A stretch of DNA of 64,000 nucleotides, from NCBI RefSeq assembly GCF_001625305.1, contig NW_017804087.1:1134058-1198057 (forward strand), read 5' to 3'. Each line of letters begins with the position of its first letter. Within the stretch, counting starts at the first letter, position 1. Under the pieces are notes generated by a model, which made no database searches, was not told where the DNA came from, and saw only the letters and a list, made by a program, of their open reading frames with translations. Shown here in pieces: positions 1 to 13,319 of the stretch. This DNA comes from Branchiostoma belcheri. Its lineage: Eukaryota > Chordata > Leptocardii > Amphioxiformes > Branchiostomatidae. The position numbers were made by a program, and so were the translations under genes.

Positions 1-14
1 TTCTAGGTAATCTA

Positions 15-200
15 TTGGTGGTACCCAAAAAATAGAGACTCATCCCGTAGCTTGTTTTGGGGCCATTTCAAACACTTCAAGTATGGAATGATGACTAAAA
101 TGTGCTAAGACATGGCAATAAAATTTGTCACAATATCAGACAGATTTCCTCATCCACAATATGTTTTGCCACCTCAAAATTGCATTGGATGCCTACAACA
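15..200 (-). repeat. Dispersed repeat family A
   Basis: Carries the family core gaggaaatctgtctgatatt, here inverted. Other copies are at 1725-2000, 5420-5780, 11010-11350, 15530-15700, 31668-32000 and 54845-55000, with a fragment near 19400-19440. Full copies are about 300 bp, end near aattgctttgggtgccttt and hold no ORF. Probably a non-autonomous element. Confidence 0.7.
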
Positions 201-550
201 AATTTTGGATTCTTGTTCAAATTTCACAGTATCATAGTAGTCAAAGCAACGTGATTGAAATCCCTTACTAGAATAAATGCAATCTCATACAATTCTACAC
301 TTCAGCACATCCGGAACACATCAGACAAATCAGATTCTGTACGGAGAATCTGTGACCTTTGAACATTTACTTTCAGCTATGTCTGCACTTAAAGTCCCAC
401 CGACCTCTCTCCTAATACCCATCCATTTGCAATAATCACGTTACAGCCTTTCCCTCCCCACCAAATGCAAACACGGAGTCCGCCCCCAATTTCCCAAATT
501 ACTTCTGACGCTGCGGAGAAAACGCTTGCCAAATTGGTGCCCCCGCCTAC

Positions 551-631
551 CTTTCTCTTCCTCTGGCGCTCAATTTTCCCGGTGTCCGAGACCGTGGGTT
601 CGGGGTAGTAAGTGTACACGACGAAGGCCAT
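551..631 (-). CDS. Internal coding exon near the left edge
   Basis: Twenty-seven codons between an acceptor (ctgcacacccaag) and a donor (AAAG then gtaggc), phase 0 on both sides. The peptide is MAFVVYTYYPEPTVSDTG followed by KIERQRKRK. Nineteen of 27 codons end in G or C. The phase matches the exons at 9.1, 18.6 and 28.2 kb, so it is plausibly part of the same gene. The ATG at the exon start could alternatively be an initiator. The family is not recognised, and the gene continues beyond the left edge. Confidence 0.5.
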
Positions 632-3194
632 CTTGGGTGTGCAGATGCAAAGTGCTTATGTAAGCTGTTTATCGGGCTGTCATGAGGGGAAGTGCAATCC
701 CAGCGGACCTGACGCACAATTGAGTTGCGGCTGGAACGGATACATGCCCGGGACCTGGCCGCTCGTTCGCTCGGGCGAACAATCGCTCGGGAGGGTTTCC
801 GAAAGAAAGCCGGCGAGAGAAAAAAAACCCTGGACGCCTTCCCGTTTCTTGCCGCCACACGCTCAGCGCTCGGTGTGCATAATCAATTCAGCTGGGTGCC
901 GTGATAACGGCCCGGCGCTACTCTCCGTGACGCCACTCGGGGTGGCGATGGCGGCTTAGGATACATATCATTACCAGCGCTATTCCGGGGGCCTATCCAA
1001 CAATCCAGCAGGGATGTGCCGTGGGGAGAACTGCAGCCGCCTAATGATCCGTACAGCCATCCATTTCACTTGGATCCGCCCAATCAAAAACCTGGCCACT
1101 TCCAAGGGCTTTCTTTTCATATGCTAATCATCCCATTTGAAACGAGGTGTGTTAGGATAAGCGTTACAGTGTGGCTTCAATAAAAATGGAGGGACTTCAC
1201 AGCAGAATAGAGCGATTTCTTATCTCCTAATGCAGCAAATTTTATACAACGGATATCAGAAGCTCAGAAATCCCCCAGCTTTACTAACTGCAAATTGCTT
1301 GGCCCTTGTGACCAGTATATTCCAAAGAATCTTGTTTGAACAAAAAGACACCCCTAGTTTTGGGTACAGTTGGGAAATTTGTGCTTAGGAATGTATATCC
1401 CAACCAACCCTTGGGTCCATGAGTAACACCTTATTTGCCGTAATGATCTACCAAGGATTTTAAGGGACTGCAATAGCATATGTACAGTTTCACAAAGCAG
1501 AAATGCAACCAACAACAGATCTAGAATCTTGAACATCAGAGGGAAATTGAAAATTAAGCCACACAGATCTGATACCCCATCGGTTAAGTGGTATATAAGT
1601 GATCCCAATGCTTCGCCTTGTGGGATCGAATCCTGTGGATCCGTCGATTTGATCCCAGAGTCCATTGACATGTGCTTTGCCAAAAAAAACGTGGAATTTC
1701 CGTATTTTCACAGGACACAACAAAAAAATATTCTGGGTGAGGAAATCTGTCTGATATTGACATTTACTGCCATAGTACATCATTTCATACTTGAAGCATT
1801 TGACATAGCCTAAAAACAAGCTATGTGAGGAGTCCCAAGCAACCGATTTCCATCAGCAAAATCACATTTGTGCCTCACAGATATCAGTATGCTATGGGAT
1901 AGGGTTGATTCAACTTACTACATTACAAAAAGACCAGAAAATTGACTTTGAAAATCCACTCTTACTGCCATGAAATTGCTTTGGGTGCCTTTATTAAAGG
2001 CTCATACACAACAGCGTAAACCCTTACAGTGCCTCTTGGATCACTGCCCCACCACAGAGACCATAAGGATATTTCTATGCTCATTAACAGATCCATCCTC
2101 TATTCTAAAAGAAGGTCATGTTTTAATAAGTCATTACGAGATACTCGGGAATCACGGGTGGAATCTTTAGTACAGTCGGAGGGCCTCATTATGACGTCAA
2201 TCGTAGCTCGCTTTCGCTAACTACCCGCGTAAATCTCAGGGATACGGGGGCCTAACCAAACCACATAATGGAACAAACTGCCTGAAGAAACACTGAAGAT
2301 ACCATAAAAATGATCCATCATAAAGATAGCTCTGTTTATGATGGTATCCTTACGTGTATATAGTCAATTTATCTTTTATAATACCACGCTAAATATAGTT
2401 AGGTACATTTAATAGATACATAATTACATGATGGTGAAAATTTGGCATGATAGTATACTCATTTATGACAACTATCTTAAAATATATCTTGCAAAGATTA
2501 TGATACATATTTAAGAAGGCTAATGTTATCCCTGAGGGTGGTTAAGAATTCTAAAAGGTTTCCATTGTGTATCAAGAAAAGTGATCACTAGTACAGTTGT
2601 GTAATATGGTAACCTGTCATATGTAACAAACACGTTGCAACAGAAATATTATATAACACAGGAGTAGTTCAGGTTTTCACATAAAAACGCAGAAGCTAAG
2701 GCATGATTGTAATGTATATATATTATCTTTTCTCTTGGTTTGAATAAATAGCAATTATCTGGCTTAAGTTCCCCCAATGTTATATTCAACAATCTGTCAA
2801 AGGAAAGTCAAATGCTTTTTCACGATCACCCCCAGTTTTGAAGAGTGTAGCAGTCCCTGATACATTTGAAAAGAAATCAATCTTTATCGACCACGTCTGC
2901 TCGCTGATGCTAATGTGCAGCGATACCTTTTCAAACCATTGGTTGAAATGCAGTTCCATTATTGGCAGAAAGCAGGGCTTGAAATACTCAGTGTATGCAC
3001 CTTAGTGTGGGTAAAATTGGAGCTGTGTAGGTATTTCTGATGTCTATGTATGTAATTTTCTATGCTGCCTGCACCAGTGCAGGTATGTAGACAAAAGTAT
3101 TTTGAACCCTGATAAAAGAAATAATAGCATTATGGTTTCTGAACAGTTTTTAGTATGATCCATGCTTCCTAAATTCTGAGTTGTGAAATTTGCC

Positions 3195-3480
3195 TGGTGC
3201 AGGTAATTTTCAATGTTGCCTGCACCAGTGCACGTATGCAGAAAAAAAACATATTTCCAGCCCTGCAAAAGGTTTTCCTTTGTGAGTGGTCTACCTGAAC
3301 CTAACCTGCACTGGTCCATGTACTGGGTATATGCAGGTTAGTACAGGTAAAATTGAAGCTGTGAAGGTATTTCTGATGTCTACCTGCACTGGTCCATGTA
3401 CTGGGTATATGCAGGTTAGTACAGGTAAAATTGAAGCTGTGCAGGTACTTCTGATCTTGAGCCCAAAATTTCCAGCCCTG
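3195..3480. repeat. Tandem repeat, about 77-bp unit
   Basis: Two close copies start at about 3303 and 3380 (acctgcactggtccatgtac), with diverged units at 3000-3080 and 3195-3260. A related inverted copy lies at 23720-23850. Confidence 0.8.
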
Positions 3481-4614
3481 CAGAAGGTTTTCCTTTGTGA
3501 GTGGAAACACCTTAAGCCTGGCCTCGCCCACGGAGCAGAGAGAATCAAGTAGCTGTTCCCTGGCAGCGATAATTTGTTATCTACCGTATCAATCCGTACG
3601 GAATGCAAGGTCATCAAGAATGGAGCCACGGGAGATTCGCCGTCTGGAAATTGATGGAATCTGCGGGTATTGATTGTCGGCGTATCGCTACGACAACGCG
3701 AGGATTTTTCGCACCTGGGCGCTATAATCATGATGAAGGGAGGGGGAGGGTGAGAGGTCAGGTCACGGAAAAACAATTGTGGAAGAATTCCGGGATGAAA
3801 GTATCGATGTTCTTACATTGTGGAAATGTCAAGGTTGTGTAGAGTATATGCACACCTTATTGATGGTCTAAATCTGTCATGTTTGTAGCCAAATAAGGTT
3901 TTGACGAGGATATGATTGCATTTACATGATGTAGACAGCTGAAATGTAGAGAAATTATGACTTTTGCCTTTGTGAATTTGATTGCAACTGACACCCAGCT
4001 CCCATGCCCTGGTTTGTAAAAAGGATAAATACAAAATGGACATTTTTAGCCAGAATGAAAGAAAAAATATTAATAAAGCAGCAATGTGTCAGAGGAGGAG
4101 CTTGCTACTGCTCAAAATATCCACATGCAATTACACGTACAGTAGAATAGCTTGTAACTTTGCAGTTCGAAGAAAATTGAACAATTTAGGCTCCTTGTTA
4201 GGACCTGGTATTATATGTTGCAGAAATAGGAATAAGCATTAACTTAGAAATGCCCTGCTACATGATGTTGCATAACTGACATCTCACTCCGACTGTGTCA
4301 GACTCCATGTATCGCCAGGTTGGCTTGCGTTAATTGCCTAGGAAGGGTTGGAAGAGCACTCGGCAGGGTCAACTGTTATCTAGTCCCTGTCAGAAATAAC
4401 ACAGACTGCACACAGTGATAGTTCACTGTCAGGGGATAGGCAGAGATGCTTATGATAGGACACGGTTAATGGAAGGCATTTCAAGCAATATTTCCAGGAG
4501 ATGTCATGAGTGACCATCAGGCTCTTTTTCTCTTTGCCATTAACATTTTTATACAGCTTAGTCTAACTTCTCAATGTGACTTCTTACAGTATCTCCACAG
4601 TAGATGTAAGATTT

Positions 4615-4850
4615 TTTAAAGTTCTACATAATCCCAGTCTGTCTTCACTTCAAAATACAAGAAATCTTAGATCTCATACCCTTGTGACTTTTTGTTTTAT
4701 TCCTTCTTATGAATTTCTAACTGATTCTGTCTATGCATTTTCCCACTTGCTCCCATAAGACAACAGACATACAAGGAACTGAAGACTGGAAATAAGATAA
4801 CCTTTTCTGGGACCTTAGACCTAACTTCTGGTCAGGATCCCCTACATCCC
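4615..4850 (+). repeat. Dispersed repeat family B
   Basis: Core aaccttttctgggacctt preceded by tgtctatgcattttcccac. Further copies are at 21395-21545, 50190-50320, 50330-50490, and inverted at 58490-58600 and 63920-64000. Confidence 0.7.
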
Positions 4851-7800
4851 TAGCTACCATGTGGAAATGGGGAAATAACTAGAAACACAAGGAAAGCACA
4901 CAGACACCCCAAAACAAAACCTCCAAATAAAGGAAATAAAAGTATGATGGAAAAGAAAGAATATAAACCAACCTGCCAAAAACAAAACCTCCCTACACGG
5001 AGGTAAACATAGAAAAAATGCCAGACTCTTGAGCTGGGCTAGAATTCGTTCAGCCTTCACCTTCAAAGCCAAGACAAATTTCATATTCTCTTCCCCACTG
5101 TCGACCTGACTTCTCTACTAGCAGACTGCAAAAAGATATGACAGAAGACTGGATGAAGTAATCATTCTCAGTCAGCCTTGCCAGATCCACAGACATTAAA
5201 CCTCCCTGTACTGCTATTAAAAGGACGGCCATGGATGATATGTTAACTTGACCTTCAGTTTTTGTGGTACTAATACTTCTGTATGATAAAATGTATGCCG
5301 TCTTGCATGGAAATTAAGTAACATTACTTTTCATGCTGGTGACACAATGTTACAATTCTGCAGGGACGCAAGAAAATTTGGACACGTTCCAGCCAAGAAA
5401 ACTAGTGTGAACTAGTATGAAAGGCATCCAATACAATTTCAGAGCAGTTTAAAACAGAAAATATTCTGGATGAGGAAATCTGTCTGATATTGACATTGAC
5501 TGTCATTTCTTAGCAAATTTTGTTATCATTTTATACTCAAATAGCACTAAAACTAGCTATATGAGGCATCCCTTTATTTTGAGGTACCACCCATAAATAG
5601 CTAGAACATTACGATACAAGACAAGCAACCATTTTCTTTCAGTGACATCACATTTTTGTAGAATAGAGTTGATTCAACTTATATAATTAATTCTACTATA
5701 TAGTATTAAAAGAATGACAAGAAAATTGACTTTGAAAAGCCAGTTTTGCCACCCTGAAATTGCTTTGGATGCCTTTAAATTTAAGTCCAAGCTCCCTCCA
5801 AAAATGACAAGAGCATTATCTGTAGTACCTTCTTGAGAAGTTCTTAATTCTGGTGTGGCTAAGAAAAGCAACCTTTCACAATTGATATCCGTTTTGACGT
5901 CAAACCACAGTGCATTGTGCACTTCTAAAAGCATGTGTGAGTTCTGGACAGTGTACCCCAGAATACCACCAGTAAAACCTCATTCATTATTTAAAACCGC
6001 TGATTCAATAAGTACAAAGGATGCAGACGTCTTTCCCAAATATAGGCAGCTTTTATTCTATCTTTCAGGGTTGACCTATACAAGTATTGAACAGTCTTAA
6101 AATATATTCCCCCAGACCACTCCCATACCATTTTGATGTTACACATTAAAACGTCTAATTTGGCATTAAAAATAGTGATTTTCCACACACAGATGAAGAA
6201 ATTCATTGCTTATTTTTTGTTTTAATTCTTTCATTCTTTAAAACTTGGTAATAAAGATGAATTTTCTTTTTAAAAAACTGTTTTTCATGATTTTTAGGTC
6301 CAGCACAATGAAAAGGCATCTTTTCTTTATTCAGTTGAACAGATATCAGTATATCAGATATGAGTATTTCTACTAAAATGAAAGAAAGATAGTTTGGAAC
6401 CTATAGTATCCATAAAAATACTTCTTGAATGAAAAGAACAAATTATTGACAACTGATGTATGCAAATCTAACATATCTAGTTTGAATCCTTGCTGGGAGC
6501 AAAGAATATGAAAAATTGGAACTTGGTTTATTGCCTCTAGCTGTAGATTCCCAGGAGGACTGCATAATGGGGTTTTTTCATGATAAGGATTGATGATACC
6601 AAGAGATTCCATTACATAGTCACCAGCACTTGGAAAACACATTATAAAGCTATAACTTCATAACTAAACTTCACTTAAAGGGACATTATGTAACATTTTG
6701 GCACCATAAATCGAAATATTCTAATTGAAAAATTGTTCAAAACAATTTGAAATTTGATATTTTACCATCTCTTATTTCATCGAGAAGGTTTCAACAGCCT
6801 TCAGTTTGTAAAATCAATTTTTACAGTCTGCTTCAAAGATATGCATTTTCATTTTTTTTGGCAGAAAACAGAGAAGAATTTCTTTTAGATATGATCAGAA
6901 AACAAAATCCCGAAGACAATAACTATTGTTTGACCATTGTTCTTGATACAGTTTGCCATACACCCTTACTGGCTACCAAGTCTGCAATATATCAATTGTA
7001 CGTAAGCTGACCAGTGATACATCAGTGTCACTGCAACAAGGTTATCAACTTTCTCTGGAGAGAGAGAGCCTATATAGAATATACCACGCACATGAATCAT
7101 ACAAAAGCTTTTGAGGCATGAAAACAATGCGCCGGTCCATACGTACACACCAGGGTATAGGCAGGAAGTGGATATGTCATTTACAGTGAATCATCCCAAT
7201 AGAATGCGACATAACAGGAAGTTATGAAGAATTATTAATATGAAGGTTGATGCCACACTATCAGTAATGCAGACTTCCTTATTATTCGATTGCCCTTAGA
7301 AGAAATGTGAAGGATAATTATGATTTCCTGTTTTTTTCTTGTCATTGTAAGATGATACATGTATTAGCCTTGGCTGCTTTGAGAGAAAAATATCATGTTT
7401 TCTCATTGAGGAGCAAAGCAACTTTTTGTCGTGCCTGGTGTTTTGAATTAAAACAAATAGTCGCAGAACTAGAATGGATCTGTACACTATCAGTAAAAAT
7501 TGGGACATAATTTTTTGTTGTTGGTAAATAATTCTTTTAATGACTTTTTATTGCCTCCAAGAAAAAGACAAGACAATGAGCCACCCAAAAATAAACATTA
7601 AGCCATACAATAATGGTAATAGTAATAAAAGTTCTAGTTGGTAAATTAGTTCATTGGGTTCAGTGTACATGTAGCTACCAGAAAACTTGCCACTGTTTGT
7701 CAATAATGTTTTGATTTTCAGTTACAAATGTAAATTTGGACAGCAGCAAATATTCTCTTGTCAAGAGAAATCATCGAAAAACGATAGACAATTCCAGGTT

Positions 7801-8991
7801 TTATATTCCACGATTTATTACCATAAATAATGTACAACCTCCCTTCAAGTTTTCCCATTTGGAATATCATATTAACTGTAACTATTGATTTTTAGAGGGA
7901 TCCAAAATTGCCGTGGTTGGTTGTACGCCGGCATCAATTGTTGGGGGTATAGAAAATCATTACTTTGACCCACCCAAATGCCCATGTACCACCACAAACT
8001 GTGCATGCCCACTTTCAAAATTCACACAACATACACATGTACCATTTTAACTGAGACAAAATAATATACTTTACCTCATTATTTCACACTTCTAATATGG
8101 GATTTATAGAGGAAAAAGCTGTGGTCAAAAAAGAGGAAGAGCTCATCAAGCTTATATGACAGCTGTGACGAATGGATGGTTGGAAAGGAATTGGGGCACA
8201 CGTAGGTTGTACAGTCCTGGCTGGTGCAATCAATTCACCCAGATATAATCCTACGCCCTTAATTCACATTACATACACACACCTCTTTTTCTCATTACCG
8301 TTCAATTTGCCTTCTTTGAAAAATTTATTGCAATAGCTGGTATGTTATATCAAAATCACACCATTTCTACCAAATAGTAAATAAATATTTTACATCACTG
8401 AATACTTCAACCAAATAATGTAACAATTACTGCCAAAGTTGCATCTATACGCAGATTGCATACATGTATAATCAAGGAAACTGATATCTTAAATTCAAAA
8501 CTTTCTACATACATGTAGATTTTATTGCATAAGCCATATAATATATACAGTATGGTACATGTACTATGTGCATGATATAGGCATTAGAAATAATAGAAGG
8601 GTACTGCCTTGTTGCTATATTATAGATACCAAGAAGCTCTTTGAATTCTAACCTGCTACACTTTAAATAATGCATCAGGCAGTAGAATTTATATTTCCCA
8701 ATACCACATTGAAATTCCACGACCTGGAAATTTTGTACCGACCCAGGAACTAAGGACAAGCGTGGAATAATTCCACAAACGTTCCGCTTCATGTACATTA
8801 CACTTGTGTTTGACTAACAGATTTGTAACCATTATTCTTATAAGTCAAGGTCAAAATTACAGACGGTTGTCGGTTCCGTAACCTCGGCGGTCGGCTATCA
8901 CAAAGGACTTGTTCTGATTAATATGCGGGGGGCATGTTCGGACCCTGGAACAGCGGCACAGATGGTTTACACCCAAATTTAAACAACTTAC

Positions 8992-9165
8992 CCCGGAAAT
9001 CAGGTTCCAGAGGCTGTCCGACTCGCCTGTGTAGTCCCGCATATTCATGCCCAATGTCATGTAGGCGGTGTGGTTATCGTGCTGATGGCGTACGGCGTAA
9101 GGAGGGGGGGTGACGGGGCGCGCTCCGTGTGTGAGCGCCGGCTGACGCGGGGGATTATCTCCCTT
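8992..9165 (-). CDS. Internal coding exon of an unrecognised minus-strand gene
   Basis: The acceptor (cccctccccgtcccag) and donor (GGG then gtaagt) enclose exactly 58 codons, phase 0 on both sides, with strong GC3 bias in an AT-rich setting. The peptide is Pro/His-rich at first (KGDNPPRQPALTHG, TPPPYAVRHQHDNHTAY) and then reads MTLGMNMRDYTGESDSLW and NLISG. A possible N-glycosylation sequon (NHT) is present if the segment is luminal. No domain is recognised. Flanking introns are long: the nearest same-strand exons are about 3-4 kb or more upstream and about 8 kb downstream. Confidence 0.55.
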
Positions 9166-11997
9166 CTGGGACGGGGAGGGGTCACCGGAATAACCAATTA
9201 CCGAGTCAGGATTCTCCCAGAGGGGCAGGCCCGACCATTTTGGGCAGGGGGCTGGAACAACCGGCTAATGCCATTTCTCAGTACTTACTGATTGATGGCA
9301 GTTATGCATGGAATCCACCTTATAGCACAACACACTAGAAAAACACTACAGGCTTCCACACAATCAGCAGCATTGCAAAGATATGAGACTATCCTATCTT
9401 CTAAGAAACAGCCCCCATTTGGGCTGCATGGCAGATAAAGGCGATAAGGCACTGCAAATTGCATGAAGCCCAAGCAAGTGAGCAATATGGCATTCTACAT
9501 ACCAACACTCCTATTTGTACTACCATCAAGAAATGCACAACGAATTAAATCACTATTCATGTTAAAGAAGGAACAATGCTGATTTCAATATTGGCTTAAT
9601 TCAACAGAAAGAACAGATTGGTAGAAATTCTCCTACCCATTTATATAAATATTTGATAGCTTTCCTTGGTTAGATGTTCAAATGGAACATTCAGGCCAAC
9701 TGTTACTAAAATACCATATTGATAGATAAACAATGTGAACTTAAGAGAGACTTACTGATCTAACTATCATACATAATATCAAATACAACATGCTTTTATG
9801 AAGAATCAACTACAATGAATCAAAGAATTGTTGTCATAATTTCCATTGAATTATGACAATGCAGAAATACATTTGACAGAAATTTGGCATTTCTTACAAT
9901 ACCCCACTAATAGCATTACGTTTTCCAAGAAATGCTGATACCACAAAAGAAAATATCTAAATTGTCTCTAACCAACTAGACCACATGTCTAGACATTCAT
10001 TTGCTATGATCTGTAAATAAGTGCCTTCAGCCATCCCCACAAGTCCTAATTGTCAATATAATTCTCATATTTCTATGACCTTTTTGTCCAAACAATCTCT
10101 CATAAAAGCTGATAACATTTAAGGTCTCTACATAGAAATTTCACTCTCCAGTAAAGGGATAAATTGTTCTTTGGAAAAATTCACCAGCTTTACCTGCAAT
10201 TTTCCAAATAGTCACTAGTAGGCGCTTCTTACTACAGCTGCCATGCAGGCAAGAAAACATTGACAGGTTGTTTGCTATTTCAACAACTTGCTTTCTTGCC
10301 CTTCCTTTGTGATGTCTTTTTAAATTGGCCAATACAAATTCTGTATGCTCCAGTTGGAGTTGAGCTTTCTCCTTCATTTTGAATATTTCCATAAGCCACA
10401 AAACTTAAAGTTAAGCTCATACCAAAATGTCAAATGTTTAAAAAAAAGAGTTGGACAAAAATGAAAAAGTGCTGTATTCAAGTACTATGAAGATCTGTAT
10501 TTTTTAGAACATTAGGAAAAACAGCTATAGTTCTCAATACTGTATCAGCTGTAATCTTGTTTCTATTTACTCATATTTTAATTTCATTTTCATATTTTTG
10601 AGCTAGATCTAACATGCTAGTGATAATGTATGAAAGTAGGAAAATACATTAGAATATCATCCAGACACGGATATCATTCATAAAGGCAAGTTTGTCTGGC
10701 TTAAGATAAAAGCATAAAGACATCCTTAAATAATACAATAAAAAGTGTCACTTTTATTCATGTGGCAAAACACCCTGTCCTTCACTCTGTTATAGTAAAC
10801 AATAGACCTATTAGAGAACAGCAGGACACATTGTCAGAATATCAGTCAAGTAAAGAGATCCTGTGTTCCAAATGAATTGATCATAAATTACCCTGAGTCT
10901 GGCTTCATACCAAGGGCTATAAATCTTGTTTCCATACACTGCCCCCCCCCCTCTTTCCCCAAACACACTATAGATATGTGAAACATTTTAGCAGTTTCTT
11001 TGGTACCAATATAGGTTTTAAAGGCATCCAATGCAATTTTTTGGGGCAAAACAAAAAATATTCTGGATGAGGAAATCTGTCTGATATTGACATTCACTGC
11101 CATTTCTTGGCACATTTTTATCATCATATCATACTTGAAGTGTTTGAAACAGCCCCAAAACAAGCTACATGTAAGTCCCTTTATTTTCTGGTACCAACAA
11201 TAATAGTTAGAACCTGCCTACAATATGAAACAAGCAACAGCTTTCCCTCAGCTATTTTAACTCAACTTACTTTTAAGTTGTTTCAACTTACTGTAAAAAA
11301 GTGACGAAAAAAGCCAGGTTTACTGCCCTGAAACTGTTTTGGGTGCTTTTAATGTTTTGTGCATGGTAGTCGGTAGTCAAAGCCTTCAATGGTGACTCCA
11401 CAGTCAACATCAAAGTTGCTGACATCTACCAGACTATTCTCTGAAAAATTTTGGCCTATATATACTTTGTCAATACAGAGTCGGCAAACAAAGCAGGGTC
11501 ACCGAAGTTCAGGCACTATTTTCTAAGAACACGACTCAGCATATATGGTAGGAGAAAAACATATTGATGAATAACATTTCCACAAAGCTCACCCCACCCC
11601 CTCACATTTTTGGTGACTATGACAGTGATCACACTGAGACAAACTCAATAAACAGTTAAGCTACTCTTCCCCTGGTCATGACAGAGAAGACAGACAGACG
11701 CGTACAGTATTTACAGTTTCATTGTAGCAGGGAAATTCTCCTAGCTCTCTTCAAGTACAAAACATTGAAGGACTTAAGTTCCGTGTGTCAGACTGATCCT
11801 TTTTTGTGTGAGTGTGGCCCTACAGTCCAGACTAATGCTACACATGTACCGACAATGAAGTACTAAAGACCTTCTCTATCATGTCAATGGAGGCCGCCCT
11901 CCCCCTTTCACACCTCCCAGTGTGGCTCCGTATTGTGGCATCATAACATAATGGTGGGTTCCGCCCCCCACCCCATCCTCCATAGCCAGTCACTCAC

Positions 11998-12092
11998 CGA
12001 GAAGGATCGCTCCATAGAAATATATTCAGGCCCAGCAGTGAGAGGACAAAGACGACGCAGCACAGCCCCAGCATGTAGGAGATATCGGACAT
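11998..12092 (-). CDS. Duplicate of the signal-anchor exon (allele copy 1)
   Basis: Nearly identical to 13209-13115 over the exon and its flanks. Codon 7 is ATG here and GTG in the other copy (Met/Val). Because the whole neighbourhood is duplicated on both sides of a 20-N gap, this is most simply the second allele in the assembly and not a second exon. Confidence 0.5.
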
Positions 12093-12209
12093 GTCTCTAG
12101 CGGCGGGCCGGAACGAGCGAGAACGTCAACATGGCTGCCCCAGTCTGCAGAGCCACATCCATCGCGGCGGGGCGGCCTGCCTCCATGATTTATTCATGAG
12201 TTTTCGGTC

Positions 12210-12229
12210 NNNNNNNNNNNNNNNNNNNN
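12210..12229. other. Assembly gap (20 N)
   Basis: A run of undetermined bases placed between the two near-identical copies. Confidence 1.
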
Positions 12230-12465
12230 GACTCAGCATATATGTAGGAGAAACATATTGATGAATAACATTTCCACAAAGCTCACCCCACCCCCTCACA
12301 TTTTTGGTGACTATGACAGTGATCTAGAACCACTCACACTGAGACAAACTCAATAAACAGTTGAGCTACTCTTCCCCTGGTCATGACAAAGAAGACAGAC
12401 ATACACGTACAGTATTTACAGTTTCATTGTAGCAGGGAAATTCTCCTAGCTCTCTTCAAGTACAA

Positions 12466-12880
12466 TGACCAGTTGACCACAGCTTAATTTCCCATCCTGA
12501 GGATTACAAGCCTTCCTAGAAACAAGCATGTCGGGTGAGTTAAAACTGCAAGGATTTGAACCCACGACTTAAAAACCACTTGAATTACACAGGTTATACC
12601 CTAACTACAAGTCAACTTCAACACACCTGTAGCCCATTTGACTCTGGTCCTACCAAATCAAAAATCATTTAGCAGAGAACACCCCAACATTATCTCAAAA
12701 TAACTGTTCAAATCAAGGCAAAACTTTGGCTCCAGTCACTCTTCTACAAACATGTCTTGACTACAAATGGGAATCTTACAATTTACTTGTTTAGTAATCT
12801 ATTCGTTTCATAACATGGTCTAGTAAGACTATGCACTTTCTGAACTGAACCATTATGGAAGATATTAAAATCCTTATAAC
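12466..12880. mobile_element. Insertion present in only one allele copy
   Basis: About 415 bp present in copy 2 and absent from copy 1, inserted after caagtacaa. It includes a tRNA-like patch (aaggatttgaacccacgac) that resembles a B box. It is probably a polymorphic SINE or other short element. No clear target duplication was identified. Confidence 0.5.
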
Positions 12881-13114
12881 ATTAAAAGACTTAAGTTCCG
12901 TGTGTCAGACTGATCCTTTTTAATGTGAGTGTGGCCCTACAGTCCAGACTAATGCTGTACATGTACTGACAATGAAGTACTAAAGACCTTCTCTATCATG
13001 TCAATGGAGGCCGCCCTCCCCCTTTCACACCTCCCAGTGTGGCTCCGTATTGTGGCATCATAACATAATGGTGGGTTCCGCCCCCCACCCCATCCTGCAT
13101 AGCCAGTCACTCAC

Positions 13115-13209
13115 CGAGAAGGATCGCTCCATAGAAATATATTCAGGCCCAGCAGTGAGAGGACAAAGACGACGCAGCACAGCCCCAGCACGTAGGAGAT
13201 ATCGGACAT
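13115..13209 (-). CDS. Candidate first exon with a hydrophobic signal-anchor (allele copy 2)
   Basis: From ATG to a donor (TCTCG then gtgagt) there are 31 codons plus 2 nt, so it ends in phase 2. The peptide begins MSDISYVLGLCCVVFVLSLL and continues GLNIFLWSDPS. That gives one hydrophobic span of about 20 residues near the N-terminus, a signal anchor or uncleaved signal. A short upstream ORF ends 5 nt before the ATG. The region is GC- and CpG-rich, like a promoter. Its phase does not match the phase-0 exon at 9165-8992, so either an unseen exon lies between or it belongs to another transcript. The same exon is repeated at 12092-11998. Confidence 0.5.
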
Positions 13210-13319
13210 GTCTCTAGCGGCGGGCCGGAACGAGCGAGAACGTCAACATGGCTGCCCCAGTCTGCAGAGCCACATCCATCGCGGCGGGGCGGCCTGCCTC
13301 CATGATTTATTCATGAGTT

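Larger units (their letters stand above)
640..8990. other. Long intron-like region
   Basis: No further exon could be supported. It holds family A and B repeats and the 3.2-kb tandem repeat. GC-richer, CpG-bearing islands without coding frame lie at about 900-1180, 2100-2250, 3540-3800 and 4280-4450 and could be regulatory. Confidence 0.4.

Noticed and set aside
2080..2230. GC-richer block considered as a structural RNA or exon
   Set aside because: No cloverleaf or consistent frame could be drawn; left as a possible regulatory island.
3291..3776. 161-residue minus-strand ORF
   Set aside because: Its C-terminal half is the translated 77-bp tandem repeat (repeated HIPSTWT/VHGPVQV-like blocks) with no coding signature outside it.
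10920..10990. Poly-C run beside a minus-strand 91-residue ORF
   Set aside because: The ORF is a translated family A repeat; the C run is simple sequence.
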